Shown piece after piece: positions 1-4,589 of a DNA stretch of 5,621 nucleotides. The stretch is from Thermodesulfovibrionales bacterium (lineage in GTDB: Bacteria; Nitrospirota; Thermodesulfovibrionia; Thermodesulfovibrionales; SM23-35), in the NCBI GenBank assembly GCA_020062205.1, contig JAGUWT010000303.1, forward strand, positions 1 to 5,621. The letters are read 5' to 3'. Within the stretch, counting starts at the first letter, position 1. Each line of letters opens with the position of its first letter. The notes under the pieces were generated by a model, which saw only the letters and a list, made by a program, of their open reading frames with translations, was not told the origin of the DNA and did no database searches. Made by a program: the position numbers and the translations under genes.

Positions 1-69
1 CCTTTTAGTTTAGGGCTTATACTCCTTGTAGGCATAATGATAATCACGAGGAAGAAAAAACAACTTTAG
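1..69 (+). CDS. 3' end of a membrane-anchored protein (partial)
   Basis: Frame 1 is open from the window edge to a TAG stop at 67-69. It encodes 22 residues: Pro-Phe-Ser-Leu-Gly followed by LILLVGIMIITRKKKQL. This is a hydrophobic stretch of about 14 residues followed by a basic Arg-Lys-Lys-Lys tail. That is the usual form of a C-terminal transmembrane anchor with a cytoplasmic positive end, as in tail-anchored or cell-surface sorted proteins. The hydrophobic/basic pattern makes a chance open frame less likely, but only the tail is visible, so the protein itself cannot be named. The next gene is convergent: its stop codon begins at base 73, leaving 3 nt between the two stops. No terminator hairpin separates them. 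Confidence 0.5.
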   Translation, partial: PFSLGLILLVGIMIITRKKKQL

Positions 70-72
70 TTA

Positions 73-273
73 TTAGGAATCAATTTGTTCCTGTGTCTCT
101 CTGGCATGAATCTCTAAATGAACAAGCTGTGCTGAAAGCTCTCCAAGGATTCCATCCTCTTGGCTTTCAGAGATCCCTGGCGTTTCTAACTGGTTAAGCA
201 GGCTCAAGATTATCAGACGTTCGTCCTTAAGTTCATTCAGTAGTGTTTCTGTAAGCTTATTCTTTGTTATCAT
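73..273 (-). CDS. Small hypothetical helical protein, 66 aa
   Basis: I do not recognise this protein. It is 66 residues, acidic and rich in Leu, Glu, Gln and Ile, with no Cys, no Trp and no signal peptide or membrane segment. It looks like two amphipathic helices (about residues 5-30 and 40-63) joined by a Pro-Gly loop near residues 32-33, suggesting a helical hairpin or coiled-coil protein. The ATG at 271-273 is well supported: an AAAGGA Shine-Dalgarno lies about 5 nt upstream, inside the last codons of the preceding frame, whose TAA (275-277) is 1 nt from this ATG. That spacing suggests translational coupling with the upstream small gene. Function unknown. Confidence 0.6.
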   Translation of the reverse strand: MITKNKLTETLLNELKDERLIILSLLNQLETPGISESQEDGILGELSAQLVHLEIHARETQEQIDS

Positions 274-274
274 T

Positions 275-529
275 TTATCCTTTCAACTTTTTCTCGGTTT
301 TCTCGATTTGTTTCTCAAAAACCATTATTTCTTTTTCCCAGTGAGCTGTACTACCTTCGTCAGGAAAGGATTTTTGTCTTTCTGCCTCGATTTTCTCCTT
401 ATGCCATCTATACACAGCGTCATATATATTTGCGCATATTTCTTGAATTGTGCACACTTTGTCATGCCGGCTTGTCCGGCATCCTTCCTTGAAGAAAGAT
501 TCCCGACAAGCGGGAATGACAAGAAACAA
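275..529 (-). CDS. Small hypothetical protein, 84 aa, N-terminus encoded by a palindromic repeat
   Basis: I do not recognise this protein. From about residue 25 on it looks like a genuine small, charged, helical protein: it contains YRWHKEKIEAERQKS (residues 40-54) and a Lys/Glu-rich C-terminus with an FEKQIEKTEKKLKG pattern typical of a coiled coil. It ends 1 nt before the next gene's ATG and supplies that gene's ribosome site, which argues that the frame is translated. The first 24 residues (to about base 458) come from the palindromic repeat at 461-520. The only upstream start is a TTG at 527-529 with no clear ribosome site. A GTG at 455-457 (residue 25) is the first internal candidate; the only internal Met is residue 69. 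The gene may have lost its original 5' end to repeat insertion, or may be decayed. The start is uncertain. Confidence 0.4.
   Translation of the reverse strand: MFLVIPACRESFFKEGCRTSRHDKVCTIQEICANIYDAVYRWHKEKIEAERQKSFPDEGSTAHWEKEIMVFEKQIEKTEKKLKG
461..520. repeat. Palindromic repeat, copy 1 (GTCAT...ATGAC, 60 bp)
   Basis: The element begins GTCAT and ends ATGAC. It contains two 19-nt hairpins: ATGCCGG-CTTGT-CCGGCAT (464-482) and ATTCCCG-ACAAG-CGGGAAT (499-517), each a perfect 7-bp stem. The loops CTTGT and ACAAG are reverse complements. Between them is a small CTTC-ctt-GAAG hairpin (484-494). The whole can fold as two hairpins with complementary loops or as one long imperfect palindrome. It is related to the copies at 2131-2199 and 5461-5575. 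It overlaps the 5' part of the 84-aa minus-strand reading frame. No clear target-site duplication is visible. Confidence 0.85.
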
Positions 530-591
530 ACATACATAAAATGGTATTTATTTTTGCAACGTTTAGGTTAATGCGCAATGATTTTTGACGC

Positions 592-619
592 CATATATAA
601 AAATAATTGTTATTGACAA
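592..619 (-). promoter_or_regulatory. Weak candidate promoter for the two small minus-strand genes
   Basis: On the minus strand TTGTCA (614-619, one mismatch to TTGACA) is followed after 16 nt by TATATG (592-597), with an overlapping TATATA at 594-599 and a 14-nt spacer. It lies just downstream of the stop of the DtxR-like gene and upstream of the 84-aa frame. The region is AT-rich, so chance matches are likely. It would suit separate transcription of the small genes, but read-through from the regulator is equally possible. Confidence 0.22.
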
Positions 620-632
620 ACTATAAGGCCAT

Positions 633-1283
633 TTACATTGCCTTCTTGACATATATCTCTTTTGCAATTTCTGGGTCGATAGCTATTGTTGTCTCATCTA
701 TCTGGAGGACACAGGATGGGCTTCTCTGAAGAAGCCTTACAACACTTCCAGCAGTAATTCCAAGGGAGTTGAGCTTACTCAGTCTTGATGATTCCTTTGG
801 TACGATAAAAACAATCCTTCCTTTTGAACCAACTTCAAAATCAGAGAGTCTGGTAACTACCGGCTCAACCTCTACTTTATATTTCTTACAACACTCTCCT
901 CTCGGAATAGGCTTACCATGAGGACATGTTGGAGGATGGCCAAGAAAGGTACATACACTATCAGTAAGCTCCTCACTCAATATATGCTCCATCTTGCATG
1001 CATCTGTAATGACTGCATCCTCAGGCATCTCGAAAACATCAGTAAAAAGTCTCTCTGCAAGGCGAAGCCTTCTGATTAATGCCCTTCCCATTGCAAAGCC
1101 TTTGTCAGTGAATTGAATGGTATCCTCGTGGACAACGACGAGTCCTTCTGTCTTCATTCCAAGGGTGATGGCATCAATATCATTATCCTCAGAACTCAAT
1201 CTGAACCGATTAAGACTCTGATGACCCTCTTCCTTGAGAAGCCATAGGAGCTCTAATGCCTCATCAATTCGTTCTTTGTCCAT
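633..1283 (-). CDS. DtxR/MntR-family metal-dependent transcriptional regulator with C-terminal FeoA domain
   Basis: 216 residues, the usual length for a three-domain DtxR-type repressor. Residues about 5-65 form the winged-helix DNA-binding region ending in ITLGMKTEGLVVVHEDTIQFTDKG, with a poorly conserved recognition helix. Residues 66-128 match the metal-binding/dimerisation domain: RLRLAERLFTDVF (72-84), then DACKMEHILSEEL (94-106), which holds the Cys96/Glu99/His100 primary metal ligands (DtxR C102, E105, H106), then PHGKPIP (121-127). Residues about 147-214 are an FeoA/SH3-like domain. Two ancillary-site histidines of DtxR are not conserved (Leu73, Ile92), and there are extra cysteines at 111, 120, 131 and 132. 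The family represses iron or manganese uptake genes when metal is bound; which metal and which targets cannot be told. The ATG at 1281-1283 has a stop a few codons upstream and no good Shine-Dalgarno. The gene diverges from the phosphatase gene. Confidence 0.88.
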   Translation of the reverse strand: MDKERIDEALELLWLLKEEGHQSLNRFRLSSEDNDIDAITLGMKTEGLVVVHEDTIQFTDKGFAMGRALIRRLRLAERLFTDVFEMPEDAVITDACKMEHILSEELTDSVCTFLGHPPTCPHGKPIPRGECCKKYKVEVEPVVTRLSDFEVGSKGRIVFIVPKESSRLSKLNSLGITAGSVVRLLQRSPSCVLQIDETTIAIDPEIAKEIYVKKAM

Positions 1284-1308
1284 TGGATTTTAGATTTATT
1301 TTGCTTCA

Positions 1309-1343
1309 AATCCCCCTTAATCCCCCTTTAGTAAAGGGGGATT
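1309..1343. repeat. Inverted repeat with AATCCCCCTT direct repeat
   Basis: AATCCCCCTTTA (1319-1330) and TAAAGGGGGATT (1332-1343) are a perfect 12-bp inverted repeat separated by one base. The left arm is preceded by a tandem copy of its first ten bases, AATCCCCCTT (1309-1318). It sits between two divergent genes, so it is not a terminator for either. It would lie in the 5' leader of the DtxR-like gene if the candidate promoter at 1348-1376 is used. The form resembles short dispersed C-run palindromes; this window holds only one copy. Confidence 0.75.
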
Positions 1344-1347
1344 ACTA

Positions 1348-1376
1348 ATTATAGGAAATCATTACAACCAACACAA
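1348..1376 (-). promoter_or_regulatory. Candidate sigma70 promoter for the DtxR-like gene
   Basis: The minus strand carries a perfect TATAAT (1348-1353). With a 17-nt spacer, the -35 position is TTGTGT (1371-1376), matching only the first three bases of TTGACA. Transcription would start near 1341, giving a leader of roughly 60 nt that includes the C-run inverted repeat. The -10 box is good and the -35 is poor, so this is tentative. Confidence 0.33.
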
Positions 1377-1380
1377 CATA

Positions 1381-1406
1381 AAAGTGTTCTCATAAAGTGT
1401 TCTCAT
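1381..1406. repeat. 13-bp tandem direct repeat upstream of the phosphatase gene
   Basis: AAAGTGTTCTCAT occurs twice head to tail, exactly, at 1381-1393 and 1394-1406. The second copy covers the -35 region relative to the TATAAT at 1416-1421. It could be paired regulator half-sites or a simple local duplication; the sequence alone does not decide. Confidence 0.7.
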
Positions 1407-1412
1407 TCTCTG

Positions 1413-1421
1413 TGATATAAT
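1413..1421 (+). promoter_or_regulatory. Extended -10 promoter element abutting the phosphatase start codon
   Basis: TGATATAAT (1413-1421) is a perfect extended -10 (TG-n-TATAAT). The -35 position is weak (TAAAGT at 17-nt spacing), as often seen with extended -10 promoters. Only 5 nt separate the hexamer from the ATG at 1427, so the expected +1 is at or next to the A of the start codon. The mRNA would be leaderless or nearly so, in keeping with the lack of any Shine-Dalgarno. Confidence 0.55.
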
Positions 1422-1426
1422 TTTCC

Positions 1427-2068
1427 ATGTCCATCAAACTTATCATATTTGACCTTGACGGTACACTCGTTCATACTGTTCAGGATATAACGAATGCCCT
1501 GAACTATGGTATGAGGCTATATGGGATGGAGGAACTTACTGTTAAAGAAACTTTGGGAATGGTGGGAGAAGGCGTTACCAGGCTTGTGGAGAAAGCACTT
1601 CCTGCCGAAAAACAACTTCTTAGGGATAATGTAATACAGAGATTCCTTGAGTATTATTCAGAGCACCTGACTGAGAACTCAAGGGGATACCCACATGTAA
1701 AAGAAACACTCAAGAATCTGAATAGTTTCAAAAAAGCCGTTCTATCAAATAAGAGGGAGGACCTCTCAGAAAGACTCCTCAAGGAACTCGATTTCGCAGG
1801 ATACTTCGACATCATTATCGGAAGTGATACAACAGAAGAGAGGAAACCATCAGCCATACCAGTCCTTTATGTAATGTCCAGACTTGGCGTAAGACCTGAA
1901 GAATCTATTATTGTGGGTGACAGTAACTTCGACATAGAAGCAGGAAAGAATGCAGGCATAAAGACGGTAGCTGTAACATATGGATATAGACCGAGAGAAT
2001 TCCTTTTGGATGCTGATTATATAATAAACGACATCAGAGAACTCATTCCTTTACTTCAAAAGATTTAA
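1427..2068 (+). CDS. gph: HAD-superfamily hydrolase, phosphoglycolate phosphatase-like
   Basis: 213 residues, a typical HAD subfamily IA length. Motif I is FDLDGTL with nucleophile Asp9 and acid/base Asp11. The cap domain is about residues 16-85 and includes the Gph-like MVGEGVTRLVEKAL (45-58). Motif II is LSNK (Ser107), motif III is Lys140-Pro141, and motif IV is VGDSNFD (Asp165, Asp169), which binds Mg2+. The best guess is 2-phosphoglycolate phosphatase, which removes phosphoglycolate formed in DNA repair or oxygenase side reactions; related HADs such as PpaX or other sugar-phosphate phosphatases cannot be excluded. The usual Asp after DGTLV is His16 here, which is not a catalytic position. 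The ATG is fixed by the family N-terminus and by an in-frame TAA at 1418-1420. There is no ribosome site, and an extended -10 sits just upstream. Confidence 0.87.
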   Translation: MSIKLIIFDLDGTLVHTVQDITNALNYGMRLYGMEELTVKETLGMVGEGVTRLVEKALPAEKQLLRDNVIQRFLEYYSEHLTENSRGYPHVKETLKNLNSFKKAVLSNKREDLSERLLKELDFAGYFDIIIGSDTTEERKPSAIPVLYVMSRLGVRPEESIIVGDSNFDIEAGKNAGIKTVAVTYGYRPREFLLDADYIINDIRELIPLLQKI

Positions 2069-2130
2069 AAGAGAAGCGTTCCTTATACATTTCATTGGAT
2101 AATGTAACTAACTTGAGAGTACCGAGTTCT

Positions 2131-2218
2131 GTCATTCCTGCGTAAGCAGGAATCCAGAAGTTATTGATTTTACTGGATTCCCGCTTTCGCGGGAATGACA
2201 AATGGGGCGGGAATGACA
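2131..2218. repeat. Palindromic repeat, copy 2, with an extra right-end fragment
   Basis: The core, 2131-2199, runs from GTCATTCC to GGAATGAC. It holds two perfect 8-bp hairpins, ATTCCTGC-gtaa-GCAGGAAT (2134-2153) and ATTCCCGC-tttc-GCGGGAAT (2177-2196), with CCAG (2154-2157) and CTGG (2173-2176) pairing between them. A further GGCGGGAATGACA at 2207-2219 nearly repeats the right end. The element lies between the ends of the convergent phosphatase and rnhB genes and may end transcription from both sides as a structured RNA, though neither strand shows a U-tract. Confidence 0.85.
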
Positions 2219-2264
2219 GGGATTCATTGGATTTGCCAAAGATTTAGGAAATGTTAAACGGTAT

Positions 2265-2876
2265 TCAAAACGGTAATTCCAGCGACATGACCCTGTGAAA
2301 ACTCTTCCTGTGAATGGGGCACGGTCCATAGAGCCGTATCATATCAAGGTGTTCCCTTGTGGGATACCCTTTATGTTTTTCAAAGTTATAATTCGGATAT
2401 TGTTGATGATATTCCATCATAATGGTATCTCTCACACATTTCGCTACTATTGAGGCAGCAGCAACTGATGCACTTTTACTTTCACCCTTTATGGGTGATA
2501 GCTGTTTTATCGAAACTGATGGAATGGAAACAGCATCAATGATAAGCATATCCGGTGGGTTGGAGAGGTTTCCAACTGCAATTTGCATAGCAAGCTTCGT
2601 AGCCCTGAGGATATTCAATCGATCAATCTCCTCATGACCGACAATACCAATCCCAACATCTAAAGAGGAATCTACAATTTCGTGATAGAGTATTTTCCTT
2701 TCTTCCTCAGGGACTTTTTTGGAATCCCTGAGCCCTTCAATCCTGATACCATCCTTGAGGATAACCGCTGCTGCAACGACCGGACCGGCAAGCGGCCCTC
2801 TTCCTGCTTCATCAATACCAGCTATTCTTAAGAAACCCCTTTTTCTAAGGGCTTCATCAAACTGGTAGATATTCAC
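2265..2876 (-). CDS. rnhB: Ribonuclease HII
   Basis: 203 residues, a normal full length. RNase HII nicks 5' of ribonucleotides embedded in DNA and degrades RNA in RNA-DNA hybrids, using two metal ions in the cytoplasm. The signature GIDEAGRGPLAGPVV (20-34) supplies Asp22 and Glu23, LIIDA (111-115) supplies Asp114, and GYPTREH plus PIHRKSF mark the C-terminal part. The fourth carboxylate, usually Asp in a KGD motif, is Glu132 here (KGES, 130-133), a conservative but unusual change. The AKVTRD segment is AKCVRD. The start is GTG at 2874-2876, 3 nt after the rplS stop; a nearby ATG is out of frame. It is the last gene of the operon; yraN, which often follows, is not present. Confidence 0.95.
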   Translation of the reverse strand: MNIYQFDEALRKRGFLRIAGIDEAGRGPLAGPVVAAAVILKDGIRIEGLRDSKKVPEEERKILYHEIVDSSLDVGIGIVGHEEIDRLNILRATKLAMQIAVGNLSNPPDMLIIDAVSIPSVSIKQLSPIKGESKSASVAAASIVAKCVRDTIMMEYHQQYPNYNFEKHKGYPTREHLDMIRLYGPCPIHRKSFHRVMSLELPF

Positions 2877-2879
2877 ACA

Positions 2880-3224
2880 TTATTCTCTTTCTTTTTCCTT
2901 AATCTTTGCTGCCTTACCCTTCTTGCTTCTTAAATAATAAAGCTTAGCCCTCCTAACACGGCCTTTTTTCAAAACCTCAACCTTTTCAATTGCAGGAGCC
3001 CAGAGGGGGAAAATCCTTTCTACGCCGATTCCGAAGGATACCTTCCTCACCATAAAGGTTTCCCTGGTACCGCTCCCTCGTCTGGCAATGACAACGCCTT
3101 CAAATGGCTGAATCCTTTCCTTGTCACCTTCTACAACTTTTACTGAAACCCTCACCGTATCTCCAACATTGAAGCCTATAATATCCTTTCTAAAGCCTTC
3201 TTCAACAGCCTGGACTAAATTCAT
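2880..3224 (-). CDS. rplS: 50S ribosomal protein L19 (bL19)
   Basis: 114 residues from the chosen ATG. bL19 sits at the 30S-50S interface of the ribosome. Conserved landmarks are VGDTVRVSVKVVEGDKERIQ, FEGVVIARRGSG, the VRKVSFGIGVERIFP stretch, and the basic end GRVRRAKLYYLRSKKGKAAKI. An upstream in-frame ATG at 3228-3230 overlaps the trmD stop as ATGA and would add Met-Thr. The Shine-Dalgarno AAGGGGG (3232-3238) stands only 1 nt from that ATG but exactly 7 nt from the ATG at 3222-3224, and family members usually begin Met-Asn-Leu/Ile, so I prefer 3224. Either way it is translationally coupled to trmD upstream and followed after 3 nt by rnhB. Confidence 0.97.
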   Translation of the reverse strand: MNLVQAVEEGFRKDIIGFNVGDTVRVSVKVVEGDKERIQPFEGVVIARRGSGTRETFMVRKVSFGIGVERIFPLWAPAIEKVEVLKKGRVRRAKLYYLRSKKGKAAKIKEKERE

Positions 3225-3226
3225 GG

Positions 3227-3958
3227 TCATTCCCCCTTTATTTCACTAAGTAATGTATGGTCCTCATCGCTGAGTATTCTTTTTTCAAGAAGTTCCGGCC
3301 TTCTTTCTATTGTTCGGCGAAGTGCCTCTTTCCTTCGCCAGAGCGAGATCTCCCTGTGATTTCCGGACAGCAAGACCTCTGGTACTGCCATATCCATGAA
3401 AATTGGTGGTCTTGTATAATGAGGATAATCAAGTATACCACTTGAAAAAGAATCCTCTTCTGCTGAACGTTTATCTCCTAAGACACCCGGGATTAATCTT
3501 ACAACAGCATCTATTATAACCAAGGCGGGTAATTCTCCGCCAGTGAGTATATAATCTCCAATAGATATTTCATCATCAGCAAGTGCTATCCTAACCCTCT
3601 CATCAATTGCTTCATATCTTCCGCATAAAAAGATAAGATGTCTTTTTTCTCCCGAGAGTTCTGCAGCCATATCCTGGTCAAATTTTTTACCTGCGGGGCT
3701 GAGCAGAATGACTCTTCTTTGTATTCTGTCAGGACAGAGGGTTTCAACCGCTGCAAAAAAAGGTTCAGGCTTCATAACCATGCCTGCCCCACCACCATAA
3801 GGATAATCATCAACGGTTCTGTGTTTATCTTTTGCATAATCCCTCAGATTGTGCACCTTCACCTCAAGAATCTTCTTCTGTATTGCCCGTTTCAGGATAC
3901 CCTCATCGAGATAGGCATGGAAGATTTCAGGGAAGATTGTAATAACATCACATTTCAT
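3227..3958 (-). CDS. trmD: tRNA (guanine-N1)-methyltransferase TrmD
   Basis: 243 residues from the chosen ATG. TrmD transfers methyl from S-adenosylmethionine to N1 of G37 in tRNAs with a G36G37 sequence, preventing +1 frameshifting. It is a SPOUT trefoil-knot dimer. Visible landmarks are FDVITIFPE-like CDVITIFPE (3-11), DDYPYGGGAGMVMKPEP (50-66), the knot segments LCGRYEAIDERV (111-122) and SIGDYILTGGELPA (132-145), and catalytic Arg154 and Asp169 at the E. coli positions. YEGID is YEAID here. The longer frame starts at a TTG (3983-3985), adding nine residues that resemble no TrmD N-terminus; the ATG at 3956-3958 matches the family start, although no strong ribosome site precedes it. The gene overlaps rplS, is separated from khpA by a terminator, and no rimM precedes it. 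Confidence 0.96.
   Translation of the reverse strand: MKCDVITIFPEIFHAYLDEGILKRAIQKKILEVKVHNLRDYAKDKHRTVDDYPYGGGAGMVMKPEPFFAAVETLCPDRIQRRVILLSPAGKKFDQDMAAELSGEKRHLIFLCGRYEAIDERVRIALADDEISIGDYILTGGELPALVIIDAVVRLIPGVLGDKRSAEEDSFSSGILDYPHYTRPPIFMDMAVPEVLLSGNHREISLWRRKEALRRTIERRPELLEKRILSDEDHTLLSEIKGE
3231..3238 (-). promoter_or_regulatory. Shine-Dalgarno deciding the rplS start
   Basis: On the minus strand AAGGGGGA lies inside the last codons of trmD. Aligned to AAGGAGG with one mismatch, it leaves 7 nt to the second ATG (3222-3224) and only 1 nt to the first (3228-3230), favouring the inner start of bL19. Confidence 0.6.
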
Positions 3959-4000
3959 TATTTTAAAAGTGGAGTTCTCCCACAAAACTTGGAGGTTTTA

Positions 4001-4042
4001 TAAAAAAAGTAGGAAGTAAATACTTTTTTTTACTTCCTACTT
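4001..4042 (-). terminator. Intrinsic terminator between khpA and trmD
   Basis: Read on the minus strand, AAGTAGGAAGTAAA (4029-4042) and its exact complement TTTACTTCCTACTT (4007-4020) form a perfect 14-bp stem with an 8-nt loop. A T-run follows (complement of A4002-A4008, beginning within the stem base). Stem plus U-tract is the standard rho-independent layout, although the stem is AT-rich and so of moderate strength. It lies 48 nt after the khpA stop and before trmD, so it would end or attenuate rpsP-khpA transcripts and imply a separate promoter or partial read-through for trmD-rplS-rnhB. Confidence 0.75.
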
Positions 4043-4089
4043 CTCATAGTCAATAGGGTCTAAGGGACAGAGCCATTCAAGGCTGTTTT

Positions 4090-4320
4090 TTATTCAAGGA
4101 TTTCGAGTACGCAGCGCTTACCTATTTTTGTGCCTGATGCACTGAGTATTGTCCTCATTGCTCGTGCTGTCTTACCCTGCTTACCTATAACCTTTCCAAG
4201 GTCACTTTGTGCGACCCTGAGCTCGAAGACAGTTGTTTTTTCACCATCAACCACAGCAACACTAACCTCTTCAGGCCTGTCTACCAAAGCCTTCGCCATT
4301 CTTTCTACTAAGTCTTTCAT
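4090..4320 (-). CDS. khpA: KH-domain RNA-binding protein KhpA (YlqC family)
   Basis: 76 residues, the standard size for this single-KH-domain family. It binds RNA through a GXXG loop, seen here as GKQG (46-49) within VIGKQGKTARAMRTIL. The start MKDLVERMAKALVDRPEEV is also typical. Where studied, KhpA partners with KhpB/Jag and affects small-RNA and cell-envelope gene regulation; that partner is not in this window. The ATG at 4318-4320 is preceded by GGAGG with 6-nt spacing. It lies 29 nt downstream of rpsP, the usual order, and is followed by an intrinsic terminator rather than by rimM. Confidence 0.93.
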   Translation of the reverse strand: MKDLVERMAKALVDRPEEVSVAVVDGEKTTVFELRVAQSDLGKVIGKQGKTARAMRTILSASGTKIGKRCVLEILE

Positions 4321-4349
4321 ATTCCACCTCCATGCGAGTTTTGGACTGC

Positions 4350-4586
4350 CTATAGGCCAGCCTTTTGTATAAGCTTTTTAGCAATATCGGTAGGTTGTGC
4401 TCCTCGCTGCAACCAAAATTTTGCCTTCTCTAGATCCAACTTTACCCCGGATATATCATTTAGAGGATCATATATTCCAAGAATATCTATAAAAGGCCCG
4501 TCCCTCCTTGCCCTAGAGTCTGTTACTACCATCCTGTAGAAAGGTCTCTTGTGTTTTCCCAATCTTGTTAGCCTTATTTTAACCAA
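4350..4586 (-). CDS. rpsP: 30S ribosomal protein S16 (bS16)
   Basis: 78 residues, normal for bS16, which binds 16S rRNA and is needed for 30S assembly. The N-terminal MVKIRLTRLGKHKRPFYRMV followed by TDSRARRDG, and the IDILGIYDPL segment, are diagnostic. The start codon is TTG (4584-4586). It lies 7 nt from a perfect AAGGAGG and gives the family-standard Met-Val-Lys-Ile-Arg-Leu start. An ATG between ribosome site and TTG (4589-4591) is out of frame and would stop after five codons. The gene is first in the minus-strand operon and diverges from mobB. The 92-nt spacer to 4678 is very AT-rich and must hold its promoter, but I could not assign -35/-10 boxes with confidence. Confidence 0.97.
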   Translation of the reverse strand: MVKIRLTRLGKHKRPFYRMVVTDSRARRDGPFIDILGIYDPLNDISGVKLDLEKAKFWLQRGAQPTDIAKKLIQKAGL

Positions 4587-4589
4587 ACC

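Noticed and set aside
33..51. Fur-box-like sequence (ATAATGATAATCA core)
   Set aside because: It lies inside the coding tail of the left-edge membrane protein near its stop, with no promoter or gene start downstream on either strand.
325..537. Minus-strand 70-codon open frame in another phase
   Set aside because: Its first half is pure repeat translation, and it is not positioned to couple with the 66-aa gene as the 84-aa frame is.
308..571. Plus-strand 87-codon open frame
   Set aside because: It overlaps the better supported small minus-strand gene and the palindrome, is Phe/Cys-rich in an unnatural way and has no ribosome site.
2132..2329. Minus-strand 65-codon frame
   Set aside because: It overlaps the 3' end of rnhB out of phase, then reads through palindromic repeat copy 2 (CHSRESGNP-type translation), typical of a spurious frame.
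3959..3985. TTG start giving TrmD nine extra N-terminal residues
   Set aside because: The added residues match no TrmD and the TTG lacks a Shine-Dalgarno; the internal ATG gives the family-standard start.
3638..4003. Plus-strand 121-codon frame opposite trmD
   Set aside because: It is the complement of a well conserved TrmD coding region and shows no domain or start signal.
4071..4091. Small AGCC/GGCT hairpin followed by a T-run on the plus strand
   Set aside because: The stem is only 4 bp and no plus-strand gene precedes it; the strong minus-strand terminator at 4001-4042 explains the region better.
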